In this document: positions 33,879 to 41,600 of the stretch, in pieces
Layout of the letters: each line of letters opens with the position of its first letter
Numbering within the stretch: the stretch's first letter is position 1
DNA from: VGRW01 sp031396695
GTDB lineage: Bacteria > Myxococcota_A > UBA9160 > SZUA-336
Direction of reading: 5' to 3'
Assembly: GCA_031396695.1 (NCBI GenBank)
Contig: JANNLG010000056.1
Coordinates: 1-64,000, forward strand
Length of the DNA stretch: 64,000 bases
The notes under the pieces: generated by a model
Seen by the model: the letters and a program-made list of their open reading frames with translations, nothing else
Told to the model about the DNA's origin: nothing
Databases searched by the model: none
Program-made: the position numbers and the translations under genes

Positions 33879-35498
33879 ATGCCCACCGCTCCGAACTGGA
33901 ACTTCGGCGACATCCTCGACGCGCTCGACGCGTCGTACCCCGCGACCGCACCGGCGCTGATCCACGACGGCGCGACCACGAGCTGGAGCGATTTCGCGCG
34001 CCGCTCGAACAACCTGGCCGCGGCTCTGCGAGCGCGCGGCGCGCAACCGGACGACAAGGTCGCCTTCTACCTGCGCAACCGGCCCGAGTACAGCGAGGCG
34101 CTCGCCGCCTGCTTCAAGGCTCGGCTCGTGCACGTGAACGTGAACTACCGCTACCTCGACGACGAGCTCTGGTACATCTTCGACAACTCCGACGCGAAGG
34201 TGGTCGTGTTCGACGGCGAGTTCGCCGACCGCGTCGCGAAGCTGCACCCCCGCCTGCCGAACGTCGTGGCGTGGGTGCAGGTCGGCGGTGAGCGGCTCGA
34301 CTTCGCGATTCCGTACGAGTCACTCGCGAACCAAGGCAGCGGCCAGCCGCTCGGCATCGCGCGCGACGGCAAGGACCTGCTCTTCCTGTACACGGGCGGG
34401 ACCACCGGCATGCCGAAGGGCGTGATGTGGGCCGCGAACGATCTGTGGCACGCGCTCGGCGCCGGCGCGAACGCGCCCGCGAACGGCGGCAAGCCACCCG
34501 CGACGCTCGAGGAGCACGTCGCGAACGTGGTCAAGGCGGGACCGCTCGCCAAGCAGATCCCGTGCTGTCCGCTGATGCACGGCACGGGCCTGTTCACGGC
34601 GATCGGCACGTTCACCGCGGGCGGCTGCGTGGTGACGACGCCGGGCCACAAGTTCGAGCCGGCCGAGCTCTACGACACCGTGCAGCGTCACCAGGTCAAC
34701 TCACTCGTGATCGTCGGCGACGCGTTCGCGAAGCCGATGCTGAACGCGCTCGACGAGAACCCGGGCCGCTGGGACATCTCGTCGGTCAAGGTGATCGTCT
34801 CGTCGGGCGTGATGTGGAGCACCGAGGTGAAGAAGGGCCTCTTGCGTCACAACCCCGGCATGATCCTGACCGACTCGTTCGGCTCGTCGGAGGCGGTCGG
34901 CTTCGGCTCCTCGATCATGACCGCGGCCGGCGAAGTGAAGACCGCCAAGTTCATGATCGGCGATCGCTGCAAGGTGTTCACCGAGGACCACCAGGAAGTC
35001 GTCCCCGGCAGCGGTGAGAAGGGCTTCATCGCGCGCAGCGGCCCGATCCCGGTCGGCTACTTCAAGGACGCGGAGAAGAGCGCGAAGACGTTTCCCACCA
35101 TCGCCGGCGTGCGCTACTCGATCCCGGGCGACTGGTGCATCGTCGAGGCGGACGGAACGCTCACGCTGCTCGGCCGCGGGAGTGCGTGCATCAACTCCGC
35201 GGGTGAGAAAATCTACCCGGAAGAAGTCGAGGAAGCGTTGAAGACGCATCCAGACGTCGAGGATGCGCTGGTCGTTGGCGTGCCGGACGATCGCTGGGGG
35301 AATGCGGTGGCGGCGGTGGTGCAGCTGCGGACGGGGGCGACGCTCGACGAGGAGAAACTCCGCGCGCACACGCGCGAGAAGCTTGCGGCGTACAAGCTGC
35401 CCAAGCGCGTGTTCGCGGTGCCCGCGATGTTCCGCGCGCCGAACGGGAAGGCGGACTACAAGAGCGCGCAGGACTTCGCGGCGAAGCGCTACTCGTGA
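33879..35498 (+). CDS. Acyl-CoA synthetase (AMP-forming ligase)
   Basis: Activates a carboxylic acid to its CoA thioester. It has 539 residues. The P-loop-like A3 motif is LFLYTGGTTGMPKGVMW (about 163-180). Later core motifs are TDSFGSSEAVGFGS, SIPGDWCIVEADGTLTLLGRG, and the C-terminal lysine motif APNGKADYK. The combination TGGTTGMPKGVMW with WHALGAG resembles the FadD19-like steroid or branched acyl ligases of mycobacteria; the substrate is not provable here. The ATG at 33879 follows GGGAGG. Its TGA overlaps the start of the NTF2-like gene. Confidence 0.9.
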   Translation: MPTAPNWNFGDILDALDASYPATAPALIHDGATTSWSDFARRSNNLAAALRARGAQPDDKVAFYLRNRPEYSEALAACFKARLVHVNVNYRYLDDELWYIFDNSDAKVVVFDGEFADRVAKLHPRLPNVVAWVQVGGERLDFAIPYESLANQGSGQPLGIARDGKDLLFLYTGGTTGMPKGVMWAANDLWHALGAGANAPANGGKPPATLEEHVANVVKAGPLAKQIPCCPLMHGTGLFTAIGTFTAGGCVVTTPGHKFEPAELYDTVQRHQVNSLVIVGDAFAKPMLNALDENPGRWDISSVKVIVSSGVMWSTEVKKGLLRHNPGMILTDSFGSSEAVGFGSSIMTAAGEVKTAKFMIGDRCKVFTEDHQEVVPGSGEKGFIARSGPIPVGYFKDAEKSAKTFPTIAGVRYSIPGDWCIVEADGTLTLLGRGSACINSAGEKIYPEEVEEALKTHPDVEDALVVGVPDDRWGNAVAAVVQLRTGATLDEEKLRAHTREKLAAYKLPKRVFAVPAMFRAPNGKADYKSAQDFAAKRYS

Positions 35499-35989
35499 AC
35501 CGACTCGCGCTCACCTCACTGCTCGCGAGCACGCTGCTCGCGTCGTACGCCCGAGCCGGCGACGTGCCTTCCGCGATCGCGCGCGAAATCTCGCAGAAGT
35601 TCATCAACGCCTGCGAAGCGGGGAAGGTGAGCGAGGCGCTGTCGATGTACGTCGACGACGCGGTGATCGTCTTCCCGTCCGAGGGCGCGCGCGCCGAGGG
35701 AAAACCGGCGATCGCGAAAGCGCTGGCGGAGCTCTGTCAGGAAGGGATGGGCAAATCGAAGTGGCTCGGCGGCAACGGCGCCTGGTTCGGCACCGGCGAG
35801 AATGCGATCGTGGCCACGGGAGCCTGGGAGACGAGCGGCGAGGGCCCCGACGGCAAGACCGTCCGCGTCACCGTGCGCACCACTGAGCTGCTCGTGAAGA
35901 CGCCCGACGGTTGGAAATACCGGATCGACCACGCCTCCGTCGGCGTGCCGTTGCCCGCTGCGGTGCTCGAAACGCCGTCCGCGCCCTGA
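35495..35989 (+). CDS. Secreted NTF2/SnoaL-like protein
   Basis: A 164-residue protein with a signal peptide (LALTSLLASTLLASYARA), so probably periplasmic. The mature part fits the cone-shaped DUF4440/SnoaL fold: INACEAGKVSEALSMYVDDAVIVFPSEG, GKPAIAKAL and VRTTELLVKTPDGWKYRIDHAS. These folds bind or isomerise small molecules, and catalytic residues vary. The GTG at 35495 overlaps the ligase stop. Confidence 0.75.
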   Translation: MNRLALTSLLASTLLASYARAGDVPSAIAREISQKFINACEAGKVSEALSMYVDDAVIVFPSEGARAEGKPAIAKALAELCQEGMGKSKWLGGNGAWFGTGENAIVATGAWETSGEGPDGKTVRVTVRTTELLVKTPDGWKYRIDHASVGVPLPAAVLETPSAP

Positions 35990-36005
35990 GCCCGACAGGA
36001 GCGCG

Positions 36006-36034
36006 TTGAACCGACGGCACGCTCCGGGTATAAA
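36006..36034 (+). promoter_or_regulatory. Near-consensus sigma-70 promoter of the PEP-CTERM gene
   Basis: TTGAAC (36006-36011), a 17-bp spacer and TATAAA (36029-36034). The expected transcription start is near 36041, only about 3 nt before the GTG, implying a nearly leaderless mRNA. Confidence 0.6.
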
Positions 36035-36043
36035 GCTGCGATC

Positions 36044-36685
36044 GTGAGATCGCTCGCGTCCTCGGTCTCGTGCGTCGCCTTGCTGCTCGCTCCGAGCATC
36101 GGTCGCGGGCAGCCGATGGAGATCGTGGCCTCCGGATCGGTCTGGCTCGCGCCCGGCGGGCTGGACCTGCCGTTCGGAGACATCTCCTTCGGTGACTCGT
36201 TCTCGCTTCGGATCGTCTTCGATTCCGACTCACCTGATCTGTGCGCGCTGGACCCGAGCAGCTGCGGGCCCAGCGGGGCGTCCAGGTATCGAGGCACCTC
36301 GATGACCGCCCGGGTCGGCAACGAGGAGTTCGCGTGGGGCCTGGTCACGATTCGAATTTGCGACGTCTGCGAGCCAGGCTTCGCCTCCGACTCTTTCACC
36401 ATATCGGCGGTCCCGGAGTCCGAGGTCGGGAGCGGGGAGATCGGGGGCGGCGTCGAGCTGTTCGACTCCGCGAGTTCGAACCCGCTCGACACGCAGTTTC
36501 TGCCGAAGTCGCTCGAACTGGCCGACTGGAGCCACCGAGAGCTCGCGCTCGCGCGAGGGAGCTTCGGCGAGCGAGTGCAAGCCTCGATCACGTCGCTCGT
36601 GCTCCGGCCGGTGCCGGAGCCGAGCGTCGCCGGGCTGATCGTGTTCGCGCTCGCGGGACTCGCCGCCGCTAGAGCCGCTCGATGA
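36044..36685 (+). CDS. Secreted PEP-CTERM sorting-signal protein
   Basis: A 213-residue exported protein with a signal peptide (LASSVSCVALLLAPS) and a C-terminal tail VPEPSVAGLIVFALAGLAAAR: the PEP motif, one transmembrane helix and a basic end, recognised by exosortase. The middle is beta-rich with two Cys pairs (LCALDPSSCG, CDVCEPG). It implies an EpsH-type exosortase and usually an exopolysaccharide locus elsewhere in the genome. The GTG at 36044 is chosen because it begins the signal peptide. The 3' end overlaps the convergent thiolase by 17 bp. Confidence 0.82.
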   Translation: MRSLASSVSCVALLLAPSIGRGQPMEIVASGSVWLAPGGLDLPFGDISFGDSFSLRIVFDSDSPDLCALDPSSCGPSGASRYRGTSMTARVGNEEFAWGLVTIRICDVCEPGFASDSFTISAVPESEVGSGEIGGGVELFDSASSNPLDTQFLPKSLELADWSHRELALARGSFGERVQASITSLVLRPVPEPSVAGLIVFALAGLAAARAAR

Positions 36686-37832
36686 TCGTCCCCGTGCCGA
36701 GCCCGCCGCCGCAGCACATGCTGATCAGGCCGTAGCGTCCGCCGGTTCGCTCGAGCTCGTGCAGCGCCGTCGTGATCAGGCGCGCGCCCGTGCAGCCGGT
36801 CGGGTGTCCGAGCGCGATCGCGCCGCCGTTCGGATTGACGCGGTCTTCGATCGGCTTCAATTCCTTCATCCACGCCAGCACGACCGACGCGAACGCTTCG
36901 TTCACTTCGTAGGTCGACATGTCTTCGATCTTGAGCCCGGCGCGCGAGAGAACTTTCTTGGTCGCGGGGATCGGGCCCTTGAGCATGGTCACGGGGTCGC
37001 AGCCGACCAGCACCGAGTCGACGATGCGCGCACGCGGCTTGATGCCGAGCCGCTTCACACCATCGGCCGAGGCGAGGATCACGGCGGCCGCGCCGTCGCT
37101 CACCTGTGAAGACGTGCCCGCGGTGTGCAGGTTCTGGCCGGGCACGGGCGCGAGCGAGGCGAGCTTCTCGAGCGTCGACTTGCGCAGACCTTCGTCGCGC
37201 ACGACGGGGATCACGTCGCCGGTCGGCTTGCCCTCGGGATCGATGCCGGGCGCCGCGATCGGAATCACTTCGCGGTCGTAGCGCTTCTCTTCCCACGCGC
37301 GCGCGGCCAGCTCCTGGCTGCGCAGGCCGAAGCGGTCCGTGTCCTGACGCGTGATGCCGTACTCGTTGCCGATCATCTCCGCGCCGCCGAACTGCGACGA
37401 GAGCGCGTAGTGCTCGAGGTAGCTCTTCGGAATCGGCGAGCCGCCCTTCATGGCGGCGCCGAGCGGCACGCGGCTCATCATCTCGAGGCCGCAGGCGAGC
37501 ACGATGTCCTCGAGACCGGAGCCGACGAGTCCGGTTGCAAGAGTGGTCGCCTGTTGGCTCGAGCCACACTGCGCGTCGAGCGTGGTCGCCGCGACGTCCA
37601 TCGGCAGGCCCTTCGAGAGCCAGGCGAGGCGCGCGATGTTGAAGGTCTGCTCGCCGACCTGCGAAACGCAGCCGCCGAGCACCTGGCCGATCGCCTCGGG
37701 CGCGACGCCGCTGCGGTCGAGCGCCGCCTTCTGCACGGTCCCGAGCAGGTCGGCGGGGTGCATGCCCGCGAGCCCTCCGCCGCGCTTGCCGATCGGACTT
37801 CGCACCGCCTCGATGATGTAGACTTCGCGCAC
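36669..37832 (-). CDS. Acetyl-CoA acetyltransferase / thiolase
   Basis: Thiolase II-type enzyme of 387 residues that cleaves or condenses acyl-CoA. The nucleophilic Cys is in LDAQCGSSQQA (about 90). The other active-site motifs are VNEAFAS, GGAIALGHPTGCTGAR (His) and MCCGGGLGTG (second Cys). The GTG at 37832 follows an AAAGGGG ribosome site. It diverges from korA, with 148 bp between. Whether it degrades fatty acids or steroid side chains cannot be decided; the acyl-CoA ligase nearby supports degradation. Confidence 0.92.
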   Translation of the reverse strand: MREVYIIEAVRSPIGKRGGGLAGMHPADLLGTVQKAALDRSGVAPEAIGQVLGGCVSQVGEQTFNIARLAWLSKGLPMDVAATTLDAQCGSSQQATTLATGLVGSGLEDIVLACGLEMMSRVPLGAAMKGGSPIPKSYLEHYALSSQFGGAEMIGNEYGITRQDTDRFGLRSQELAARAWEEKRYDREVIPIAAPGIDPEGKPTGDVIPVVRDEGLRKSTLEKLASLAPVPGQNLHTAGTSSQVSDGAAAVILASADGVKRLGIKPRARIVDSVLVGCDPVTMLKGPIPATKKVLSRAGLKIEDMSTYEVNEAFASVVLAWMKELKPIEDRVNPNGGAIALGHPTGCTGARLITTALHELERTGGRYGLISMCCGGGLGTGTIIERL

Positions 37833-37912
37833 CTTTGGATCCCCTTTCTAAAGCTCGGGCGGGACTCTACACGCCGCCCCCCGGCATCCTCAAGCCAACC
37901 CGAAGCGGGCCG

Positions 37913-37940
37913 TTGTGGGTGGACCACTCGCGGGTATCAT
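37913..37940 (+). promoter_or_regulatory. Candidate promoter for korAB
   Basis: TTGTGG (37913-37918), a 16-bp spacer and TATCAT (37935-37940). The surrounding CGGGTATCAT is repeated exactly just upstream of the acyl-CoA ligase (33844-33853), suggesting a shared -10 style. Confidence 0.4.
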
Positions 37941-37980
37941 TGCGTCCCCACCGAAGACGCGGAGTAGCAGTCAAGCGCTG

Positions 37981-39888
37981 ATGGCAGACCAGGACCAGAC
38001 CTCGGAAGGGCATTCGGACGAATCAAAAGCCGGCCACCGGCGCCCCGTGAAACGCCTCGCATCCGTCGTGATCCGCTTCGCCGGCGACTCGGGCGACGGC
38101 ATGCAGCTCACGGGCACGGAGTTCACGCGCACGGCCGCGCTGTACGGAAACGACATCGCGACGTTCCCGGATTTCCCCGCGGAGATCCGCGCGCCCGCGG
38201 GCTCGCTCGCCGGCGTGTCGGGCTTCCAACTGCAGTTCTCATCGAACGAGATCTTCACCGCGGGCGACGCGCCCGAGGTGCTGGTGGCGATGAACCCGGC
38301 CGCGTTGCAGACGAACCTGCCCGACCTCGAACGCGGTGGCATGCTGATCGTCAACATCGGCGCGTTCAAGGCCAAGAACCTGGAGCTCGCCGGCTACACG
38401 TCGAATCCGCTCGAGGACGGCAGCCTGGCGTCGTACCGCGTCGTGCCGATCGACTTCGGCAAGCACGTGACCGCGGCGCTGCAGGGCCTGGGCCTGTCGA
38501 CGAAGGACATCTCGCGCACGCAGAACTTCTTCGCGCTCGGTCTCTTGTTCTGGCTCTACGACCGCGAGCCGGGTCGCGAGATCGATTCGATCCGCAAGAA
38601 GTTCGCCAAGAACCCAGAGCTGGGCGACGCGAACGTGAAAGTGTTCGAGGCCGGTTACAACCTGGGCGAGACGCTCGAGCTGTTCGAGTCCACGTACAGC
38701 GTTCCGCCCGCGCAGCTCGGCAAGGGCCGCTACCGGAACATCACCGGTAACGAGGCCACGGCGCTGGGGTTGGTCGCCGCGGGCAAGCTCGCGAACTTGC
38801 CGCTCTTGTACGCGAGCTACCCGATCACGCCCGCGTCCGACGTACTGCACAACCTGGCCGGCTACGCGCGCTACGGCGTGTCAACGTTCCAGGCGGAAGA
38901 CGAGATCGCCGCGGTCGCGGCCGCGATCGGTGCGTCGTTCGGCGGCTCGATCGGCGTGACGGGAACTTCGGGTCCCGGCTTCGCGCTGAAGCAGGAAGCG
39001 ATCGGGCTGGCGGTGGCGGTCGAGCTGCCGCTCGTGATCGTGAACGTGCAGCGCGCCGGCCCCTCGACGGGCATGCCGACCAAGACCGAGCAGGCGGATC
39101 TGCTGCAGGCGATCGTCGGGCGAAACGGCGAGAGCCCGATCGCCGTGATCGCACCCGCAACACCCGCGGAGTGCTTCGATTTCGCGATCGAGGCCGTGCG
39201 GCTCGCCGTCGAGCACATGTGCCCGGTCGCCTACCTCTCGGACGGCTCGCTCGCCAACGGAGCCGAGCCCTGGCGCCTGCCCGAGATCGAGGATCTCGTA
39301 CCGATCCAGCCGGGCCTGCGCACCGAGGCCGAGGGCTTCGCGCCGTTCCTGCGCGACGAGCGCCTGGTCCGGCCCTGGGCGGTGCCCGGCACGCCCGGTC
39401 TCGAGCACCGGATCGGCGGCATCGAGAAGGAAGACGTCACCGGCAACATCTCCTACGACCCCGACAACCACGAGCACATGACACGCACGCGCCAGGCCAA
39501 GATCGACAAGATCGCCGACCGCCTGCCGCCAGCGCGGATCGACGGTCCGGAGACCGGCGACGTGCTGATCGTCGGTTGGGGCGGAACTTACGGCTCGCTG
39601 CGCCAGGCGGCGCTGCAGCTCCAGGGCGAAGGCCACGCCGTCGGCCATCTGCACCTGCGCTACCTGAGCCCGCTGCAGACCAACGTCGGACCGCTGCTCG
39701 CGCGCTACCGGCGCGTGGTGGTCGCGGAGCTGAACCGCGGCCAGCTCCGCTCGATCCTGCGCGACAGGTTCCTGATCGACGCGCGCGGGTTGAACAAGAT
39801 CCAGGGCAAGCCCTTCAAGGTTCGCGAGGTCGTCGAGGCGGTGCGCCAGCTCCTCCCCGCCGGCAGCGCGCGGGAGTTGCACGCATGA
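37981..39888 (+). CDS. korA: 2-oxoacid:ferredoxin oxidoreductase, fused gamma-alpha subunit
   Basis: Large subunit of 2-oxoglutarate:ferredoxin oxidoreductase, 635 residues. The N-terminal gamma domain (VVIRFAGDSGDGMQLTG, about 25-200) is fused to the alpha domain (YPITPASDVLHNLA, about 280) that binds the substrate and the TPP pyrimidine. GTSGPGFALKQEAIGLA and RAGPSTGMPTKTEQADL are typical. The KorAB form decarboxylates 2-oxoglutarate to succinyl-CoA with reduced ferredoxin, supporting the TCA cycle in some aerobes and its reverse in others. The ATG at 37981 is used, with a weak ribosome site. The TGA overlaps korB (ATGA). Confidence 0.92.
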   Translation: MADQDQTSEGHSDESKAGHRRPVKRLASVVIRFAGDSGDGMQLTGTEFTRTAALYGNDIATFPDFPAEIRAPAGSLAGVSGFQLQFSSNEIFTAGDAPEVLVAMNPAALQTNLPDLERGGMLIVNIGAFKAKNLELAGYTSNPLEDGSLASYRVVPIDFGKHVTAALQGLGLSTKDISRTQNFFALGLLFWLYDREPGREIDSIRKKFAKNPELGDANVKVFEAGYNLGETLELFESTYSVPPAQLGKGRYRNITGNEATALGLVAAGKLANLPLLYASYPITPASDVLHNLAGYARYGVSTFQAEDEIAAVAAAIGASFGGSIGVTGTSGPGFALKQEAIGLAVAVELPLVIVNVQRAGPSTGMPTKTEQADLLQAIVGRNGESPIAVIAPATPAECFDFAIEAVRLAVEHMCPVAYLSDGSLANGAEPWRLPEIEDLVPIQPGLRTEAEGFAPFLRDERLVRPWAVPGTPGLEHRIGGIEKEDVTGNISYDPDNHEHMTRTRQAKIDKIADRLPPARIDGPETGDVLIVGWGGTYGSLRQAALQLQGEGHAVGHLHLRYLSPLQTNVGPLLARYRRVVVAELNRGQLRSILRDRFLIDARGLNKIQGKPFKVREVVEAVRQLLPAGSARELHA

Positions 39889-40928
39889 GCGCCGCACAGA
39901 ATGGCCACGGCCACGAGCACGAACCGCGCAAGCTCTCCAAGCGCGACTTCGAGACCGACCAGGCCGTGCGCTGGTGCCCGGGCTGCGGCGACTACGCGAT
40001 CCTGGCGCAGATGCAGAAGGTGATGCCCGAGCTCGGCATCCCCAAAGAGAAGATCGTCTTCATCTCCGGGATCGGCTGCAGCTCGCGCTTCCCGTACTAC
40101 ATGGATACGTACGGCTTCCACACCATCCACGGCCGCGCACCCGCGATCGCGACCGGCTTGAAGCTGACGCGGCCGGAGCTCTCGATCTGGGTCGTCACCG
40201 GCGATGGCGACGCGCTCTCGATCGGCGGCAACCACTTGATCCACACGCTGCGCCGCAACATCGACCTGAAGATCCTGCTGTTCAACAACAAGGTGTACGG
40301 CCTCACCAAAGGCCAGTACTCGCCGACCTCCGACATTGGCATGCGCACCAAGTCCTCGCCGGCCGGCGCGGTCGCGCGGCCGTTCCGCACGCTCTCGCTG
40401 GCGCTCGGCGCCGAGGCCACCTTCGTGGCGCGCGCGGTCGACACGGAGGTGCAGCACCTGCAGGAAATGATCTCGCGCATGGCCGCGCACAAGGGCAGCG
40501 CCTTGCTCGAGATCTACCAGAACTGCCCCGTCTTCAACGACGGCGTGTTCGACGAGCTGAAGGACCGCAAGACCAAGTCCGAGCACCTGCTCGAGCTCGA
40601 GCACGGCAAGCCGCTCGTGTTCGGCAAGAACTCCGAGTCGTGCGTGAAGCTCGACACCAAGCGCATGCGGCTGTACGTCGGCAAGGTTGGCGACGCGGAC
40701 GGAGGCGTCGAAGTCGTGCACGACGAGGCGAATCCGGATCCGGGTCTGGCGATGCTGCTCGCGCGCTGCACGCCGCCCGAGTTCCCGACACCGATCGGTG
40801 TGCTGCGCTCGGTCTCGGAGCCGACCTTCGAAGACCAGTCGCGGGCTCAGCAGACCGCGGAGCTCGCCGCGCGCGGCGAGGGCTCGCTCAAGGAACTGCT
40901 CTACTCCGGCGACCGCTGGGACGTCTAG
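39885..40928 (+). CDS. korB: 2-oxoacid:ferredoxin oxidoreductase, beta subunit
   Basis: The 347-residue TPP and iron-sulphur subunit partnering KorA. The 4Fe-4S ligands are CPGCG (two Cys near 30), GIGCSSR and YQNCPVF. TPP/Mg binding is GDGDALSIGGNHLIHTLRRN. The C-terminal extension is normal for the two-subunit type. No separate ferredoxin-like delta subunit follows, so a free ferredoxin must be the acceptor. A 35-codon gene follows 20 bp downstream. Confidence 0.93.
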   Translation: MSAAQNGHGHEHEPRKLSKRDFETDQAVRWCPGCGDYAILAQMQKVMPELGIPKEKIVFISGIGCSSRFPYYMDTYGFHTIHGRAPAIATGLKLTRPELSIWVVTGDGDALSIGGNHLIHTLRRNIDLKILLFNNKVYGLTKGQYSPTSDIGMRTKSSPAGAVARPFRTLSLALGAEATFVARAVDTEVQHLQEMISRMAAHKGSALLEIYQNCPVFNDGVFDELKDRKTKSEHLLELEHGKPLVFGKNSESCVKLDTKRMRLYVGKVGDADGGVEVVHDEANPDPGLAMLLARCTPPEFPTPIGVLRSVSEPTFEDQSRAQQTAELAARGEGSLKELLYSGDRWDV

Positions 40929-40948
40929 GAAACAGGAGACGGAATCCG

Positions 40949-41056
40949 ATGCAACCGAACGCCTTCCACCTGATGTACATGTTCGCCGCCACCTGCGGCG
41001 TGCTCTTCATCCCCGTGATCGTCGGCCTGGCCGCGGTCCTGCTCGAACGCGAATAG
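40949..41056 (+). CDS. 35-residue single-pass membrane peptide
   Basis: Starts at an ATG 8 nt after AGGAGA, 20 bp behind korB. The product begins MQPNAFHLMYMF and has one hydrophobic helix (about 11-31: AATCGVLFIPVIVGLAAVLL) ending LLERE. The good ribosome site, position and clean TM helix support a real small gene; there is no sequence homologue I can name. It might tether KorAB or an electron carrier to the membrane, which is inference only. It ends 8 bp before the convergent SelW-like gene. Confidence 0.6.
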   Translation: MQPNAFHLMYMFAATCGVLFIPVIVGLAAVLLERE

Positions 41057-41064
41057 GTCCGCCG

Positions 41065-41283
41065 CTAGCGGAGCTTCGCGAGCACCTCCTCGTGGGTCGG
41101 GAAGCGTCCGCTCGCCTTCTTCGAGAAGATTTGCAGGCCGTCGGCCAGCACCTCGAAGACGCCGCTATCGCCTTTGATCAGGACTGGGCGGATGCCGATC
41201 CGCGCTTCGATCTCGGCCGCCAGACTGGTGGCCCTGGGCAGGTAGTTTCAACGGACGCAGTACTCGATCGAGATCTTCTCCAT
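41065..41283 (-). CDS. SelW/Rdx-family selenoprotein (UGA decoded as Sec12)
   Basis: A 72-residue thioredoxin-like SelW/SelT/SelH (Rdx) family protein. The frame from the ATG at 41283 reads MEKISIEYCVR, then TGA at 41250-41248, then NYLPRATSLAAEIEARIG and on to TAG at 41065. The family redox motif CxxC/CxxU thus becomes Cys9-Val-Arg-Sec12. Downstream landmarks agree with the family: YLPRA, SGVFEVLADG, IFSKKASGRFP and a C-terminal HEEVLAKL helix. A bacterial SECIS-like hairpin begins 14 nt after the TGA. Ordinary gene callers would stop at the TGA or miss it. Ribosome-site support for the ATG is weak. Likely a cytosolic thiol/selenol oxidoreductase. Confidence 0.88.
41215..41233 (-). promoter_or_regulatory. 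Bacterial SECIS-like hairpin in the SelW-type gene
   Basis: In the mRNA: GGCC, A, CC, loop AGUCU, GG, C, GGCC. That is six pairs with one A-C mismatch and G as the second loop base. The loop starts 21 nt after the UGA, within the usual 16-37 nt range for SelB-binding elements. Confidence 0.7.
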
Positions 41284-41600
41284 GCAGCGGAGGCTCGCTT
41301 GCCCGAGGCCCGGAGACAAGACCCGAGGCGGTCGGGGCCGGCAACTCGGGGCGACCGGCAGCGGGCACGCAAATGCCCGAGGAACGTCACGCGTCTGGTG
41401 CGGATTCCTCGCCGAGTCCGCGCCACACTGCGTCACCAAAGCCGCAATCCGGTCACATTCGATGAGAGCGCGGCGCCGGTGCGGGGGATTGTGGGTATCG
41501 GCCTACGCGAAGTAGACTCCCGGTTCTGGCGTGTGAAACCGCGCAAGCGCCACCGGGCCACGCCGCGCGGCCAAAGACCTCCCTCCCCGAAGAGCACAGA
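41284..41600. other. 317-bp divergent intergenic region
   Basis: No gene is supported here. It separates the SelW-type gene (minus) from the ankyrin gene (plus). TTGTGG (41489-41494) with an 18-bp spacer and TAGACT (41513-41518) is a possible ankyrin promoter. Open frames crossing the region show no family resemblance and are read as chance. Confidence 0.5.

Noticed and set aside
41248..41439. A 63-residue ORF ending at the SelW TGA
   Set aside because: Its N-terminal part is non-conserved Arg/Pro-rich sequence; only the last 11 codons belong to the selenoprotein, which starts at 41283 and reads through the TGA.
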